Shown here piece after piece: positions 23,154 to 36,554 of a DNA stretch of 64,000 nt. The notes below the pieces were generated by a model. The model was not told the DNA's origin, ran no database searches, and saw nothing but the letters and a program-made list of their open reading frames with translations. Each line of letters begins with the position of its first letter. The stretch's first letter is position 1. The DNA is from Prinia subflava (Eukaryota; Chordata; Aves; Passeriformes; Cisticolidae): NCBI RefSeq assembly GCF_021018805.1, contig NC_086256.1, forward strand, positions 13,644,032 through 13,708,031. The letters run 5' to 3'. Made by a program: the position numbers and the translations under genes.

Positions 23154-26100
23154 CCAGCAATTGAAAAAAGCATTTAATAGAGACAAAGGAGTGTCTTCCA
23201 TGTTATTTCAGGGTATAAACAAAACAGATCCTTCCTTTTACACCTCTTTGTTGCTAATTCATTACTGCTTGCAGTTAAGCACCCTGGGAGTGTTGGTGAA
23301 GCCAGAATGTTGGCACAGCTCTGCATAGCTGCCTTTGGAGACAAAGATGCTCTGCTGGACATCACTTTTTAAGAAACCAGTTAAGTGACAGGGGTTTGGG
23401 ATTGGGATATTTCCTTGCTGATAATAGTTTGGTCAGTTCTGAGATGCTCCCAAAATCAGAGAAGTTTCACATTGACCTTTAAAAATACTGTTGGTTTGCT
23501 TTGGGAATCTCAAATTGTATTCAATGATGGGTATTCAAGAAAAAATGTGATGAAAGGAGGACACCTTTCAGAAGAAAAATAGAGAATGTTTTAAACTATC
23601 TTCATGCATCCTATTCATGCACCTTTGAACTCACTCAAAATGAACAGTGTGCTGTATTATCCAACTATGACTAAGGACAGGTTTTCTCCTGAGAATTTTT
23701 TTTTAGCAAGACAATTCATCATACATTCAATTCTCTATTACTGATGCCTCATTTTATGGTTGCAGCTCTAAGAAAGCAGAGGTATAAGTAAAAAATAAGT
23801 TTAGAAAGTATAAACAACCAGTTCCCCAGCCTCTCTTCAGCTGTGAGTACACAGTTTAATGGTTTTCATCTCAAATTGAGAGGTAAAACATAGGGGTAAA
23901 GTCCAAGGTAGAAAACTGGTGCCAAACTTGTGCAAAAAATGGAAACATGGCTTGATGAGGGACAATATTTTACATATTAGCAACAGAATTCTATCCTAGT
24001 GGTGTCTATCTGTGTTCCCTGTCAGTCATTTTCCTAACTGTGCCAATTTCAAGGAACTGACAAGGAATTTCCAAGAGATTTTTTGAATATTTCATGAAGC
24101 TAGGTTGCTAAGCATGTATTTCTCTTAAGGAACCAATATTAAAGGAAACCTTCATATACATCCTAATTTCAGGAAAAGCTTCAAAGTTAATTCTACATTT
24201 TTCTGACCCTAAAGGCAACCAAAGAGCTCCAGGAGACTGTGCCTGCAGCCCTAGGCAGAGGCAGTCTGCAGTGCACCTAACAATATCTTCCTGCCAGCAC
24301 CTGGTCTCATTGATCCACAAAGCTTTCTCTCCTCTCCAGATCAAAAAGTGGCCCCAGGATATTTCTTTATTCTGTTGGACAGCTCCACAGAAGAGATTTT
24401 ATTATGGTAGTTCCACCTGTTCTCAGAAGTTTTGAAGTGTCCTCACAGAACCCATGCTTTTCCTTATTTTTATGCCATCAGTTTAAAACTGTCAAGTTTT
24501 ACCTTGGCTTATAATAAAGTTTATAACAGAGCACACTTGCTGCAATTTTCTCTCGTTACAATATGAACATGTCATCACTCCCATCTACTGCCTCTTCTCA
24601 CAGCAACTTCTACTCTTCCCTAGAAAATCTATTTTCTTCAATTCAATGACGTTGAAGGGCCAGGAGGATCTCAAAATAAAGATGTTCAGGCAGTAAAGTT
24701 GGAGAGAAACTAAAGCTGGGGAGAAATTAAAAGGAAACTTGGATTTGCTTAACAGGAAAGTAGCATTTATGAGGCTTCTGGTGGATGCCATATGCTTTCT
24801 ATCCCCCCAAAAATGTTTTCTGACATCTCAAGCTTATAATAGTCATGTACATCAAGCTGACCTTTATCTTGCTTGTGTCATATTGATCTATCAGTGAATC
24901 CATAATAAAAGATAGCAGTCTGAAACAGTAAAAAGTAAGGGCCATTGAGATGGATAGCTGCAGCTAAAATGTAGTTTCATCGGGACACTTAGTGCCAAGA
25001 ACAGTAGATTCAGTCAGGCAGGGCATAAGTAACCCCTTCAAAGCTCACTGCTGCAAGCACCCGGTACACAGATGACCTGCCTTCAGAATGTATGTCTCAG
25101 TATTGATTTCCATAGGTTCAGAACAACAGGAAAAGCCAAATGAAAGTTTCTTTGCAGAATACTAAAAGTAATTTATGTTCTTCTTTTGATTCCACCTCTG
25201 TATTTTGCTTTATGGTTCACAGTACAAGTGCTTATTTTAAAAATTCATTCCTGACAGAAAGAAAGCGCAGAGTTGAAGATCTTTGGGAGAACAGAGCAAG
25301 AAATGAGCCACAAAATGAAATGAAACAAAACAAAAATGCATTAGGATTTAGTGGTAAGTCATTACACAGCAAACTTGGTATTTTAAACACAGACGCACTT
25401 GTTGTTCTGATAGCTTATAATGCCATAAATCTAGCAGCAGTATGGAAAGGAAAATAAGTTGTGAAGATACTCTTATTACAACAAGGTAACATTGGCTTTT
25501 TATGACCTATGTTCCTGAAGTCTACCTAAAATAGTTTTCCTGTAATAAAATCATGATTTTAAGATTCTTCAGGGTTATGACCAAAGGGCTTATCTAAGAG
25601 ATATAAATGCTAACACCCCTCTCATTCAGATCTCTGTTTCCAGGACCATACTTCTAGTCTGAGCACTGAGTTTTCCTTCTCTCTTTAAACATGGAAATTT
25701 TAACAGAAGGGGCACAGCAGTTACTGGCTGTGAAAAGCCTACAGGTGTCAAGAGGTCCTGTCTGCCTCTGCCTCTCCACCAGGAAGTCACTGAAGCTTTG
25801 TGTTGGAATAAGGCAATCAAGTAATGGGAATTAAATCTGAGCTGCCTGGTAAACACACTTTTATTCAGGACTATTATTTCAGGCTATCTCAGGAGCCGGG
25901 CAAATACAACTTAATTTCTTATAGTTGCTTTACAATTTCAAACATTCCTTCATTCTCATGACACTTATTTTATTTGTATTTAATTGTACTTGCAGTGCTT
26001 TGGGGTTTTATTTTTTTTTTAATAAAAACAGAAGACAATCTTTAGATGTCACCAGCTGTCTCATGTCATGACAGCAATCCAGTTTCCCTTAAATACTTAC

Positions 26101-26679
26101 AATTACTCCAAGATCTGAGACTGTATATACAAGCTTGTGTTTCCTCTGCCTACCACCAGATGCCTGATTTGCTGCAATAACAGAGACAGTTATATTTTAC
26201 AGCCAATAGACTAGCTGCCATCTCTGAGCAGAAAGATAACTTTTCAAATGACAACATTTGAGGAAAATTTTGCCTACCAGTTCTCAAAAGACTGCTCAGT
26301 GTGTTGATCTGTCAGCAGTTTTTGCCATGTGAACCTTACAAAACAAACTAAAAACTTCAGAAGAGTGAGCATGCAATTTCTCTTGAAGCTCCTAAGGGAC
26401 AGCATTAATGAAAAATTGTGTTCTAAGGTAAAAAAAGTGTGGGATTTTCCCTCCGTTCCTGCTAGCAATGGCAGAGGATTGTACGTTAAGCTCCTTGTAG
26501 TCTCTGCAAGTTAACATTTTTACAGCTCTTTTTCTGATGGCTTAGTCAGTCTTTAGCACTCAGAAACACTCAAACCCATTACTCCCACTTCTGCACCCCA
26601 CTGAGATCTACAAAAGACCTTCAGAAGATGTTCACAGAAACTGAAATTCATAACTTCATGATAGATCTTGTGGTGGTTA
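23154..26679. other. Unique DNA, no gene seen
   Basis: Several ORFs of 60-105 codons are present. The longest (25140-25457 plus, 105 codons) does start at ATG but has no recognisable domain or conserved motif. Confidence 0.65.
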
Positions 26680-27130
26680 TGGCCCACCACACTGTTCTCA
26701 TACACCTCCTCCTGCTGACAGCCGCTCACTTCCCTGCTCCTCGGCCCCTCCTTCCCTTTCCTCTCTGGCTATCCAGCTGGCCCATGAGTCCAGGAGTTGA
26801 TGCCATGCACTGACCCCCACATCCACAGAGCCTGATGAGACCTGGTCCCTGCTGAAGCTGCTCTGTTGTGCTGGTGCCCTGCTCCTGCCTCACCATCCTC
26901 CTCTCATCCTTCCTCACTGCCTGCAGAGCTCACCAGCCATGCAGGGAGCCAAAGCAGCTCAACCAAACACCACAGAACTAATATAGCAAACTGTCTAAAT
27001 AGCTTTCTGGCATTAGAGTAAGCTGTCTCAGCTCACCAAGGGATTCAGAGGAGCTGAGGAAAGAGCCAAGGCCACGTGCCAGTGGAGGAGAGCAGGACCT
27101 GCCCATGCTGGCGCTCTTACACTGCCTCTG
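26680..27130. other. GC-richer island of unknown origin
   Basis: About 450 bp clearly richer in G+C than the surroundings, with C/T-rich stretches (CCTCCTTCCCTTTCCTCTC) and CTGCTCCTGCCTC-like motifs but very few CpGs. That fits an old, CpG-decayed insertion such as a solitary LTR, or a remnant exon, but I see no clear LTR boundaries or target-site duplication and no protein match. Frames across it are short. Confidence 0.4.
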
Positions 27131-28059
27131 CCAACAGTTGTGTCCAATAATACTTCACTGGGGAATTTGTTTCCTCTTTTTCAGACTTGATAAAAAGTTC
27201 AAATCAAACCTATTAATTCTCCTTAGAACTTATTTTTCTCTGGGGCACTCCAAAACACTATTCCTTTTCTAATAGCATGCAACTGTTGGATATTTGGAGA
27301 TTTGGCCATTACAACAAATTCAGCATCTGAGAGCAGGATGAGGGACAGTAAGCCCACGCCAAAAGCCTCTTGGAGTAGTTTTTGGATTTATAGGCTTTTA
27401 TGGCAAGCTGTGATGATATGGGATGTTATTTTACCATCTAGTGAACTCTCTACAGATGAGGACCATGTCCTCATAGCAACCATTTAGAAAACCAATTCAC
27501 ATATTTTGTGCCAAACTAAATTCATATGATCAATAAAAAGAAAGAATACAGCTATTAGCAGAAAAACATTTTCACAAAATGGCCCCTCCCCAATAATCCT
27601 TCAGCCTTTACCCTCACAAGAGATTTACTGAATACCTTCCAGAGCTAATCCAGGAATTCAATAACTAATGGATACTAAAAATCAGGGACTCAATAAAGAC
27701 ATTAGTTTTATGGCCCATTACAGTCCTCTTACTGTACATCCTACTGATCTCTCTCCATGCACTGGTGCTAAATTGCAGCTTCTGTCTCCACTCCACAGGA
27801 ATTCTCTCCAGCTAACATTCATCCATACAAAAATCCCTTTCTCTCAAGTTGTCAAATCAATTAACATAATTAAGTTACACTGAAACAATTGTTTCTGTCA
27901 TTAGCTGGGACTCTACTGCTACTACGGTCATACTTCTACACCTACTTTAATTTAGCCAAAAGAAAGGGTGTACTGAAAGAAGAATTTTCATATTTTTTCC
28001 CTTCCTCTACACTTTCTTCTCTTTCTATTTGCACCACAAAATTCAGCTGCTCTGGATAA

Positions 28060-28300
28060 AAGCTCCAGGAGAAGATGAAACAGTTCACAATAGCCCTGGC
28101 TGGCTGGGCAAAGATATAGAAACCAGACAGCTGGTCAGAACAGTGAGAGCACCTTGAGCCAGGAAAGGGAAAGGAAGCTCAAAGCAGGCAAAGCAGCGAC
28201 CACAGCAGCACTTCAGGCCTCCCCCTGCACTTGGAATGCTGAGGACATCACAACCCACACCACCCTCCTCGGAGGCTTTCCCCACTGCACTGGCTCAGAA
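28060..28300. other. GC-richer island of unknown origin
   Basis: About 240 bp richer in G+C, with purine-rich (GGAAAGGGAAAGGAAG) and CCACACCACCCTCC stretches. The short minus-strand frame at 28085-28285 is Gly/Ser/Cys-rich and has no recognised domain. It could be a decayed mobile element. Homology to the 26.7 kb island could not be seen by eye. Confidence 0.35.
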
Positions 28301-28976
28301 ATAAATGACACAAGTGCCCACTGAGAAAGAATGTTTCACAGACTTGGCTACTTGAAGTAATGCCTTCTCTCTAAAGGACAGACTTTCACAGATTTCGACA
28401 AAAGTTTATTTTTCATATCTACTCAGTTTGAATTTCAAGCCGTTCTATATCCGATTCTCTCTCTACAGTGCCTCTTATTCAAAAAGGTGTTCTGATTATG
28501 AATTAACTCTCCAGAATGTTTGCCACCAAGCTAAGCTGGCCATGGTCCTTCAAGGTAAAACCCAGAGTCCCTTTTTTAACAGATGCATCATGAAAGGACC
28601 GTGTAAAGTCTTTAAGGTAGCACATACTCACATGGTTGAAATATACACAAAAAGTTTTAAAAAGAAGGCAGAAGGGAGAAGAGAGTGTAATTTTAAGACA
28701 AGAATTTCAGTTGTGCAAGGATAAAAGAAAAATTAAATTAGTATTTCTAATTAAAAGGTGATTGGCTAAAAGAAAACTTTCTGAAGGCATATCCCTAAAG
28801 GTGATGAAATCATGTCCAAAACTTATCAAATCATAATATATTGGCAATATCTGTATCTAATCACATAGGCGAGTCCACTACCTTAACACTCAGCTAAATC
28901 TTTCAAAGGTCAAGATGTATTTTGCAAAAATACTTGCTAGAAAACTTCTAATAAACCCTAAAAGATCACACAAAGA

Positions 28977-29101
28977 GTCACACACAGAATCACTAGGTTG
29001 GAAGAGAGCTTTAAGATCACTGAGTCCAACCCATGCCCTAACCCACCTCAACAAAACCATGGCACTGAGTGCCACATCCAATCTTCTTTTAAACACATAG
29101 T
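28977..29101 (-). mobile_element. CR1 LINE, short 3' fragment (minus strand)
   Basis: Read on the minus strand this contains GTGTTTAAAAGAAGATTGGA, GCACTCAGTGCCATGG, GGGTTGGACTCAGTGATCTT and GTGATTCTGTGTGTG. These align block by block with the final part of the CR1 copy at 6.9-7.3 kb. Only about 125 bp remain, so it is a very severely 5'-truncated insertion. The tail is slightly longer than in the other copy, with repeated TGTG units before unique sequence resumes. A CTA trinucleotide array lies 80 bp away on the side of the element's truncated 5' end. It has no coding capacity. The family call is secure; the subfamily cannot be set by eye. Confidence 0.93.
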
Positions 29102-29182
29102 AGCATAAATTTAATTGTCATTTCTTTTCTTACCAGGTCAAAAAAAATCTCTTCATAAAAAGAAAATATCTGACTGATACTG

Positions 29183-29256
29183 TGCTACTACTACTAATAC
29201 TACTACTAATGCTACTACTACTACTACTGTGCTACTACTACTAATACTGATGCTAC
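29183..29256. repeat. (CTA)n trinucleotide microsatellite, interrupted
   Basis: An imperfect CTA (TAC/ACT) array of about 75 bp. Blocks of CTACTACTA are separated by CTAATA, CTAATG and CTGTG variants. The interruption pattern is itself repeated (GTGCTACTACTACTAATACT occurs at both ends), which points to segmental duplication inside the array rather than simple slippage alone. Confidence 0.95.
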
Positions 29257-32129
29257 TGTGATTGCAGAACAACTATGGAAATTGTTGTTGCCTATCCCCA
29301 CTTCCATGAGTAATTACACAAACCTTTAATTTTTAGCATTTATTTGTGACAGAGGTACCACTGACTTGGGAGTTCAGCACATCAACAGAGATAGAAACAA
29401 TCTTTTAAAGAATAGGGCCTAAAAGTTTGGGGTTTTTTAATTATGGTACAGCTGAAAAAAAGAGTACTAAAGTAGGAAGATATGCACAAAAGCACCCTAT
29501 TGGAAATCCAACCTTTTGGTGATAAAATACTGTTAATGTCTCTCTCATTCTTCTCCTCTAGGGAGGAAGCAGAGGCCACAGAACAAAATAATTTGTATTT
29601 TAAAGCTACTTAGGGGCAGAGTGTTTTGTCCTCTGTTCACTGCTTTCTCAGACATCACATACAAGTCTACCTACAGCATTTTCAAATGGAAATTAGGAAC
29701 AGTTTGTTCAACTTGTAAGTCTGGGAAGTGCATTGCCTACGACAGTTGGAAATTATTCACAATATGATCAATATATTGTCACTATGAGAACCAGCATCAA
29801 CAGAGCTTTAAGGCTAGACTTGGTGCCTCTCCACTTCAAAATATTTCTTTACTGCTCTAAAAGGCTCAAGAAGCATCCAAGCATATTTACCAACATCTGC
29901 ACCCAACATACTCCCAGAATATTACTGGGAGCACCGAATTCTTGACAGCAACGCTTTGAAGAGCAGTATCAGAACAAACTTTTGTAAGATAGTGTATTAC
30001 ACCTTTCATCATCATCCTCACTGCTGGGATTCATCTCAGATGATGTATCAAAATAATGAGTCTGTGTCTCCACACAGCCATGTTTTCAAGCAAGTTAGTT
30101 AAATTATTTAAAATAAAAAACAAATTTAAAATTTAGGAGAAAGAAAGACACTAAGAACTACAAGTACTGCTCAAAGCACTGATCGTGCATATTTTCATGG
30201 TGTATAGTACTTCATTATTTAAATAATTTCGTTGCTGGTCAAGCACTCTGAAAAGGTGGTGCTACAACTTGTATAATTCAAGCTGTTATTAATGAAGGAA
30301 GTTTTACATGATATACAAAATCCAAGCTGAGATCCTGAAATGGAAGGAAGAAGGAAACAGAGACAGAGAGAAAGAGAATACTAGTTTGGTTTTTTTTCTT
30401 CAAAATAAAACTGACTGATCATGCAAGTATAATTTTTGTCTTCTGAACTGCCCTGGTAATCAAAGTAAAGGACAATAACACAAACTAGCAGAAAAAGAAT
30501 ATGTCAGCCCTGACTGCCTCTTTCTCACTCAGTCCTTTCACTCCTTTCTGTACCAGCTTTCACAGTCACCTGAATTCCTCTTCCTAACTCATATGCTCAT
30601 GTGTTAGTCAGTTTTCATTAAACTAACTTGTTTTTGCTATTCCCATGGTCCATTACTTTCTGCCTGGTTCCTGTGAAGTAATGATGAGTCAGTAGGGAAA
30701 GAGGAAATAAGCAATCAAAATTAGAACTGCAGGCACATGATGAGCATCATTAAGAGCTCACTTCTTCCTCTTGCTCTTCTGAAAACTGTTACTTTCTCAA
30801 CTTCTAATTTCACTGGATGATCAAGACAACACATTTAGTTAGCACTCAGGCCACTGTAGTCCTGAAGATCCTTGATTCCATTCGTTTCAGTCATTCACAG
30901 AATTCATATTTATTTCACCTGTTTCCCCTTACGTTTTCCCAACCACCCCATTGTGATGAAGGCAGAAAAAGGGAAAAAACAATCTCTATCTCTTCTAGAG
31001 TTGTTCCACATGCATAGTGAAGAATGAAGGATCACTTATGCCAGAGCAATGCCACAAGAAGGAGCACGTCTTCTCTCCATTTATAATATTCATTTACTAC
31101 TCTCAATTCTAGGAGCTGAGACACTACCTAGCAGCCTATGCTCAGGAAATTACATGTATTTAACAAGTGTCATAGTGCTGTGACTGCCATGGAGCAGAGA
31201 CTGAAACCAAGAGCTTCCTCTCTTCCTGGCAACATCCAAATCCCTAGGTAACAGAGCTATGATCTCCTAGGCTCCCTTTTATTCAGTCAGTCTTTTAACC
31301 CCTTTTCTGTAGTTTTGTTGGGTTGTTTCAGGGTTTGGGGGTTTCTTACTTACTGTAACAGCCTTACTAGCCATCTGTCTCTGGAATAGTGTGCAGCATA
31401 AACGTGTCAAGTCATAGGTATGTAAAAAGCCAGATTCACACCCTGCACGTGTGCCTTAACTGGTGATACATAGAGAATAAGTGACCATCCTAAAAATGAA
31501 AATACATCTTAGAAAAAAGGCATAGACAAATATCTTAAAGCCAGTATTCCAAGCTGTGAAAAGAGATGTTTTGATACATATCCAGCATTAGTCAATCCCT
31601 TTATTGGTTACTTTGCATGAGTTCTTGTTCCCTCTGCAACCCCTTTAGTGTCTGACCCTGCAATAATACAGAATTTGTGTACTTTCTTAGAAGACTCTAG
31701 CTAAGGGGATCTAAATGGTTTATTGCATTTCAGCTTCAGTGTTTTGCTGCTGTCTCTTCATTGGTCTGCCTATATTTAATTCTTTTGGGGTATTTTATTG
31801 GTATTTTACAATCTGTACTTCTGGATGTCACTATATCAGATGAAAGATGCTGAAGTCCTTGCCTCAATGAAATTATTGCAAATTCTACTTAGGAAGCTTT
31901 AAACAATATTTGAGAAATTATGTTAAAGGGATAAACAAAGACTGTAAGGAAGGTAAACTTAAATTTCAGCCACAGATTTTAGTTCCACAACTTAACACTT
32001 AACACAGTTTTTGTTGATTTATAACCATATAGGAAGGACAAGATATCACCTTATAAAGGTCTTTTGGGGCAATACTTTCAGGACCTGAAAGCATTTCAGG
32101 ATTTTACTTCATTAACATCTATTCTAAAG
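29257..32129. other. Unique DNA, no gene seen
   Basis: Only short frames and a purine-rich tract near 30.35 kb. No mobile element was recognised beyond the CR1 relic to the left. Confidence 0.65.
30337..30379. repeat. Purine-rich (GGAA/GAGA) tract
   Basis: Almost pure G/A sequence made of GGAAGGAAGAAGG followed by GAGACAGAGAGAAAGAGAA. Simple-sequence DNA with no further structure. Confidence 0.8.
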
Positions 32130-32780
32130 AGAAGATCTTGGCAGCACATCATAAAGAGGAAATTACCTGCACTCGTTTGTGTGTCTGTTTTTCAAAATAG
32201 TCTGACAGCTTGAGAGAGAATGCTGATCCATTTGACACACTGCATATTAAGTTGGTCAGCTAAATATGTGAACCATGAAACACTGATGCCTGTTAAAAGA
32301 AGCAAGTTCTTCAAATTAATCAGCTGAAATCCGAAATATTGTACTTTATAGTATTAACACTTTATAAATAACAGCCATTATTTCTAGTCAATTCTTCCAT
32401 GCAAATAGAAAATGTCATTAGCCATGTTTTGGCCGGGTACTTTGTCTAATTTCTACAGCTAAGGTGGCAAAAAGGTTATTACAAGTAATAGCAAATTTAA
32501 AGTTTTATTAGCAGTAAACTGCAAAAGCTAATGGTGATGCCAACACTAGATAAAATCATTGTCACAGTTAATTTTGAACTCTTTATTTCAAACTTAATAA
32601 TAGGAAACTCAATGGAGAGGATATTACACGGCCCATATCACTCATGAGTGCCGCAGGCCTGAGTAACTTGTTATTTTGCTCATGAGTGAAATAAAATGCA
32701 GATTATACTGCCTGCTATCAGGGGCACTGCTTTAATTGAGGGTACATGCATGGTGATGAAGGAGTACCAAGCAGGTTTCA
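32130..32780. promoter_or_regulatory. Candidate conserved enhancer with homeodomain cores and paired CTCATGAGTG
   Basis: About 650 bp of complex, non-repetitive sequence rich in homeodomain cores (AATTAA, CATTAG, TTTATTAG, TTTAATTG) with an octamer ATGCAAAT near 32399. A perfect 12-bp palindrome CACTCATGAGTG lies at 32639-32650 and its core CTCATGAGTG recurs at 32679-32688, 40 bp downstream. No protein frame runs through it. The texture resembles vertebrate conserved non-coding elements. That is a pattern judgement, not a measured conservation score. Confidence 0.35.
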
Positions 32781-34628
32781 TTTTCTCAGATGTTAGAGGA
32801 ATGATCTTTGTGGTTCTAACTGTGACTTGTCAAATCACCTCTCTACTACTGTTGCATTTTTAAAGTTCCCTCTTAGATCTTAAAGAGTGGTTAGGTATGG
32901 TTTTCACTTTTGTCAGGGATTATGTGAAACTGTTCCTGTAACATCCTGGTGCCTGTAAACCTCTGCTGTTCATTTGCTACACAAGGAGAAAACAATGGAG
33001 TCTCTGTGTCTCAGTCAGAGTTAATCATGTATGCCAGCCAACACAAACTATTCTTCCCTCTGAGACATCCTCACAATCAAAAATAAATAATACAAATATA
33101 CTCCTCCTCCTTACCTTAGATTTATTCAGAAACTAGGTGTTTCCAAGAAGTGATAGCACATGAGATTTCCTATTCCTTTCCTAAAGTAGATTTCTTTTCT
33201 ATTCAGCCATTTATTTTTCTACTGCACTGAATGCCATAAACCATAATGTTCCCTGTCTGGATTTGGGAAAGCTTTCTTCATAATTATCTGAAAGCTAACT
33301 TTTCATTTTTATATCCTGTACTACTGGTTAGGAAGGTCTGGTTTCTAATCAGATTACATTTTTCCAATACTTGCTAAACCTTGCAACTTCTTTTCTTCAG
33401 CCAAAGCTACCCGGTTAGTTACAAACCAATTACCACTGAAATCAACAGAAGGATTTTTACTGATCTTAGCAGGATTTAGGTGAAGTCTTTAAATAAAAAG
33501 GACTGTAAATTTGCTTTTTTATGTATGAATGTGTAATAGAAGAAAACATCATACACCTTTTAATCAACCATAGTCAGGACTATCACTCTTGCACTTCCAG
33601 GCAATTTCTGACAGCATTCTTGCAAGATTACTAAAGATGTATTTATCAGCTTTCATTATCAAGCTCCCTATCCAGCACAGAATTAAGAAGTAAAAGCAGC
33701 ATTATGTGTTTGACAAACTGAAATCTTGACAATAGGTAACTGTAAGCACAATGCACTTCCACGTAAGATACTCAGATGAGCTTTTTTCTCAGTAGCACAG
33801 CTAGATCAGTGTGGTGTTCCATTGAAGCTGATTTAGTCAACCAGAAAAGAGACAATAGCTGCAATTGTAACATTGCATTGCTCAGTGTATACATACTGTG
33901 AGGGATCATTTCTGATGTGCTGAGAGTGAAAAATGAAGTGCTGAGCTAATGAGTTGGCTTTTTTAGTTTCAGAGTTTTACTCAAACTTATTTCTCTAGTG
34001 CACCAACAGGAGAATTTAGTGATCAAATCTCACACAATACCAATACTATAATAGCTACTTCCTACATCTCTGGGAGCCTATGTTAAGCCACTAAGTAATT
34101 AAGTGACAGCTAAATTAGTCCTAAAACTACAATTCAGATTTCTCCTGAAATAACTACTATAAAACTATTTTTACTGAGGAGACTATTTAAAGCACTGTAC
34201 TAAAAGAGACCATTAAGGATTTTCAACAGTCCGGGACATGTGCATTGACCCAGGCTGACCATCATCCCTCTAAATAAAATCTTAATATTTCTAACGGAAC
34301 AAAGGACCATCTTTTGTAGCCATACATGATAACTGTCTCGCAATTGCCTCAGACAGGATGGGTCTATGCTCATAAGTCCATCTTTCTTAAAGAATATTCT
34401 TTCTCTCCCCGTGGTGTACAGGAGAGGACAAAGAAGATGGCTCCTTATCAAAATGTCTTTCTTCTAAAAGGAGACAAGACATTGACACACTGGAAATCAA
34501 AATTTTTCCACCTTTAAAAAGGGACAGAACAGAGTTTAAGAGGTTACCATAGTTTCAGCTTCTTAAATTAAGAAGAGAGAATTTAGTCAAGAAAAAATTT
34601 AATCCATTGTTAAGAGTTCATTTTACAT

Positions 34629-34670
34629 TTCTTTGGTGACATGTGCTTTTCTTTGGTGACAGGGGCTTCA
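34629..34670. repeat. 20-bp tandem duplication (two copies)
   Basis: Two adjacent copies of a unit containing TTTCTTTGGTGACA, at 34629 and 34649, followed by TGTGCT and GGGGCT respectively. It is a small local duplication without recognisable function. Confidence 0.85.
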
Positions 34671-36554
34671 TGCTTGCAGTGTTTCATTTCTCTTGGGACC
34701 TATTGTAGGCTTCAAAAGATAAAAGAATCCTATTGTTCCATAAGCCACTGAAGAACGTAAAATCGTATTGTAGTATAAGTTTCTTTGACAGGTTGACCCC
34801 ATGAAGAGATTTTAGCTATTTCTTTTCATTTTCCTTACTGTGGCTTTGGTGAATTAGGCTAGGATATTGATTTTGTGGCAACACTGAAATCCTAATGGCT
34901 TTTAATTTCAAAGATGACTGTTTGTCTTATTACATGTCTGTTTCTGAAGAGTTACATGAGAATTTAAGCCTTACTACCTTAAACTTTACATCTGCTTCCC
35001 ACTTACAGGCCCAATAAAGCTTTTCAATTTGCTTTCCCATTTTTTTTTTAATCTCACCTAAACATGTGCTCAAGCAGAGGGCTGCAGATCATTTCCTCTT
35101 GGTTCTGACTTGATTCAAAGCACTTGCCATATGCATCTATTCAGCACCAAACACACTGTCCCCAGCTTTCACCAAAGGGTTCAGAGCCTTGGTCATCAAA
35201 AAATGCATAAAATGCTTAACAGAATTCTCCAACCGTCTTTGATCTGTATGCAGCTCAGAACATGGATGAGGGCAGAGAACAGAAAATACAGAATATTACC
35301 AAGGCTGGATTTAGAAATACAATGAGGAAAAATTCTGAGAGTAATATTCAAGCACGCTGAGTTCTGTGCCAACATTAAAAGCTAAAGCAGGGGGAAATTT
35401 TTTTCAGAATTCCTCATAGTTCATATTTCAATTCTTAAACTTGAAAATCCTAAAGTGAATTGAGACAATAATTCCAACTAAATATGAAAATACTATATGG
35501 CATTCACCAAACATTTCTTCTTCATCTTCATCAGAAATATTTTCTTATTTTGCATGATTTTTATTATAATAATGTAGCAAAAATTTTTAAAATGCTAGAT
35601 GCTATGTTTTTCACAAGGACCATATGATAATTGGAAAGATTTTCAAAAAACACAACTCATCAAAAAGAAGAAAAAGAAACCAGCAAAACCAATCAACCAA
35701 CCAACAGCCTCAGTTCACTGGTAAAAGCACTGAAATTGGTTTTTTTGAAAAGTATACTTCTGTTCTCAAAGATTCAGAAACTGACTTTACCACTATCCAT
35801 AAATGAATGGAACAATTAACAACAAAAATGCTCACTAATGTCTTCAAGTTGGGAGTAAAAGAAGTGAAAAGGCCATCAATTTTTCTTATGTCAACAACTG
35901 CATTTAAATACAAATAAAATCCAGATAAACATATTTATTATATGTTATTGTTTTTATTTAATATTATTGCTATACAGTATTTATGAGCAATGAATTAAGC
36001 TCAATGTTTTAACTGATTTTGGAAACATTTTTCTTAAATGTTTATATTCAGAACACACAAAAAAAGATATAACAAAAATACTAGCATTACTTATATTAAA
36101 AGTTAATTTGTTGATGGTGTCTGTCTTATCTTTCAATTTTAAGTACAAATTATTCCTTGTGGACCTTTATTAAATATTTTAATCTAGTCAAAGAGATAAA
36201 AAGAGAGAGAACTCTTTTTTGGTAGTTATATAGAAATGTTATAAAACAGATTTCATAAGCAACTATTTCTTCAATTAATGCCTAATTTAATGACTATAAT
36301 GAATATTTTATACCATTAAAAACAGGGGAATATCTTTAAATGTTTATGTCTGTATTTCAGTTAAGTTCAATGTGTATTATGATAACTTTTTTTGCTTGAG
36401 GTACTTCTACTGCATAGGAAAAGAAAGTTTATTTTTATTTTATCACTGTAGTTCTTCTGTATCTTTTTGCATTAATATTAAATATAACTGTCCCAGTTTC
36501 CTCTCTACTATTTTCTACTTGCCAATTTCAGACTAATAAGCTAGGATTTGGGGA

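Noticed and set aside
25140..25457. 105-codon ATG-started frame
   Set aside because: The product has no recognisable motif, and frames of this size are expected many times in 64 kb of six-frame AT-rich sequence.
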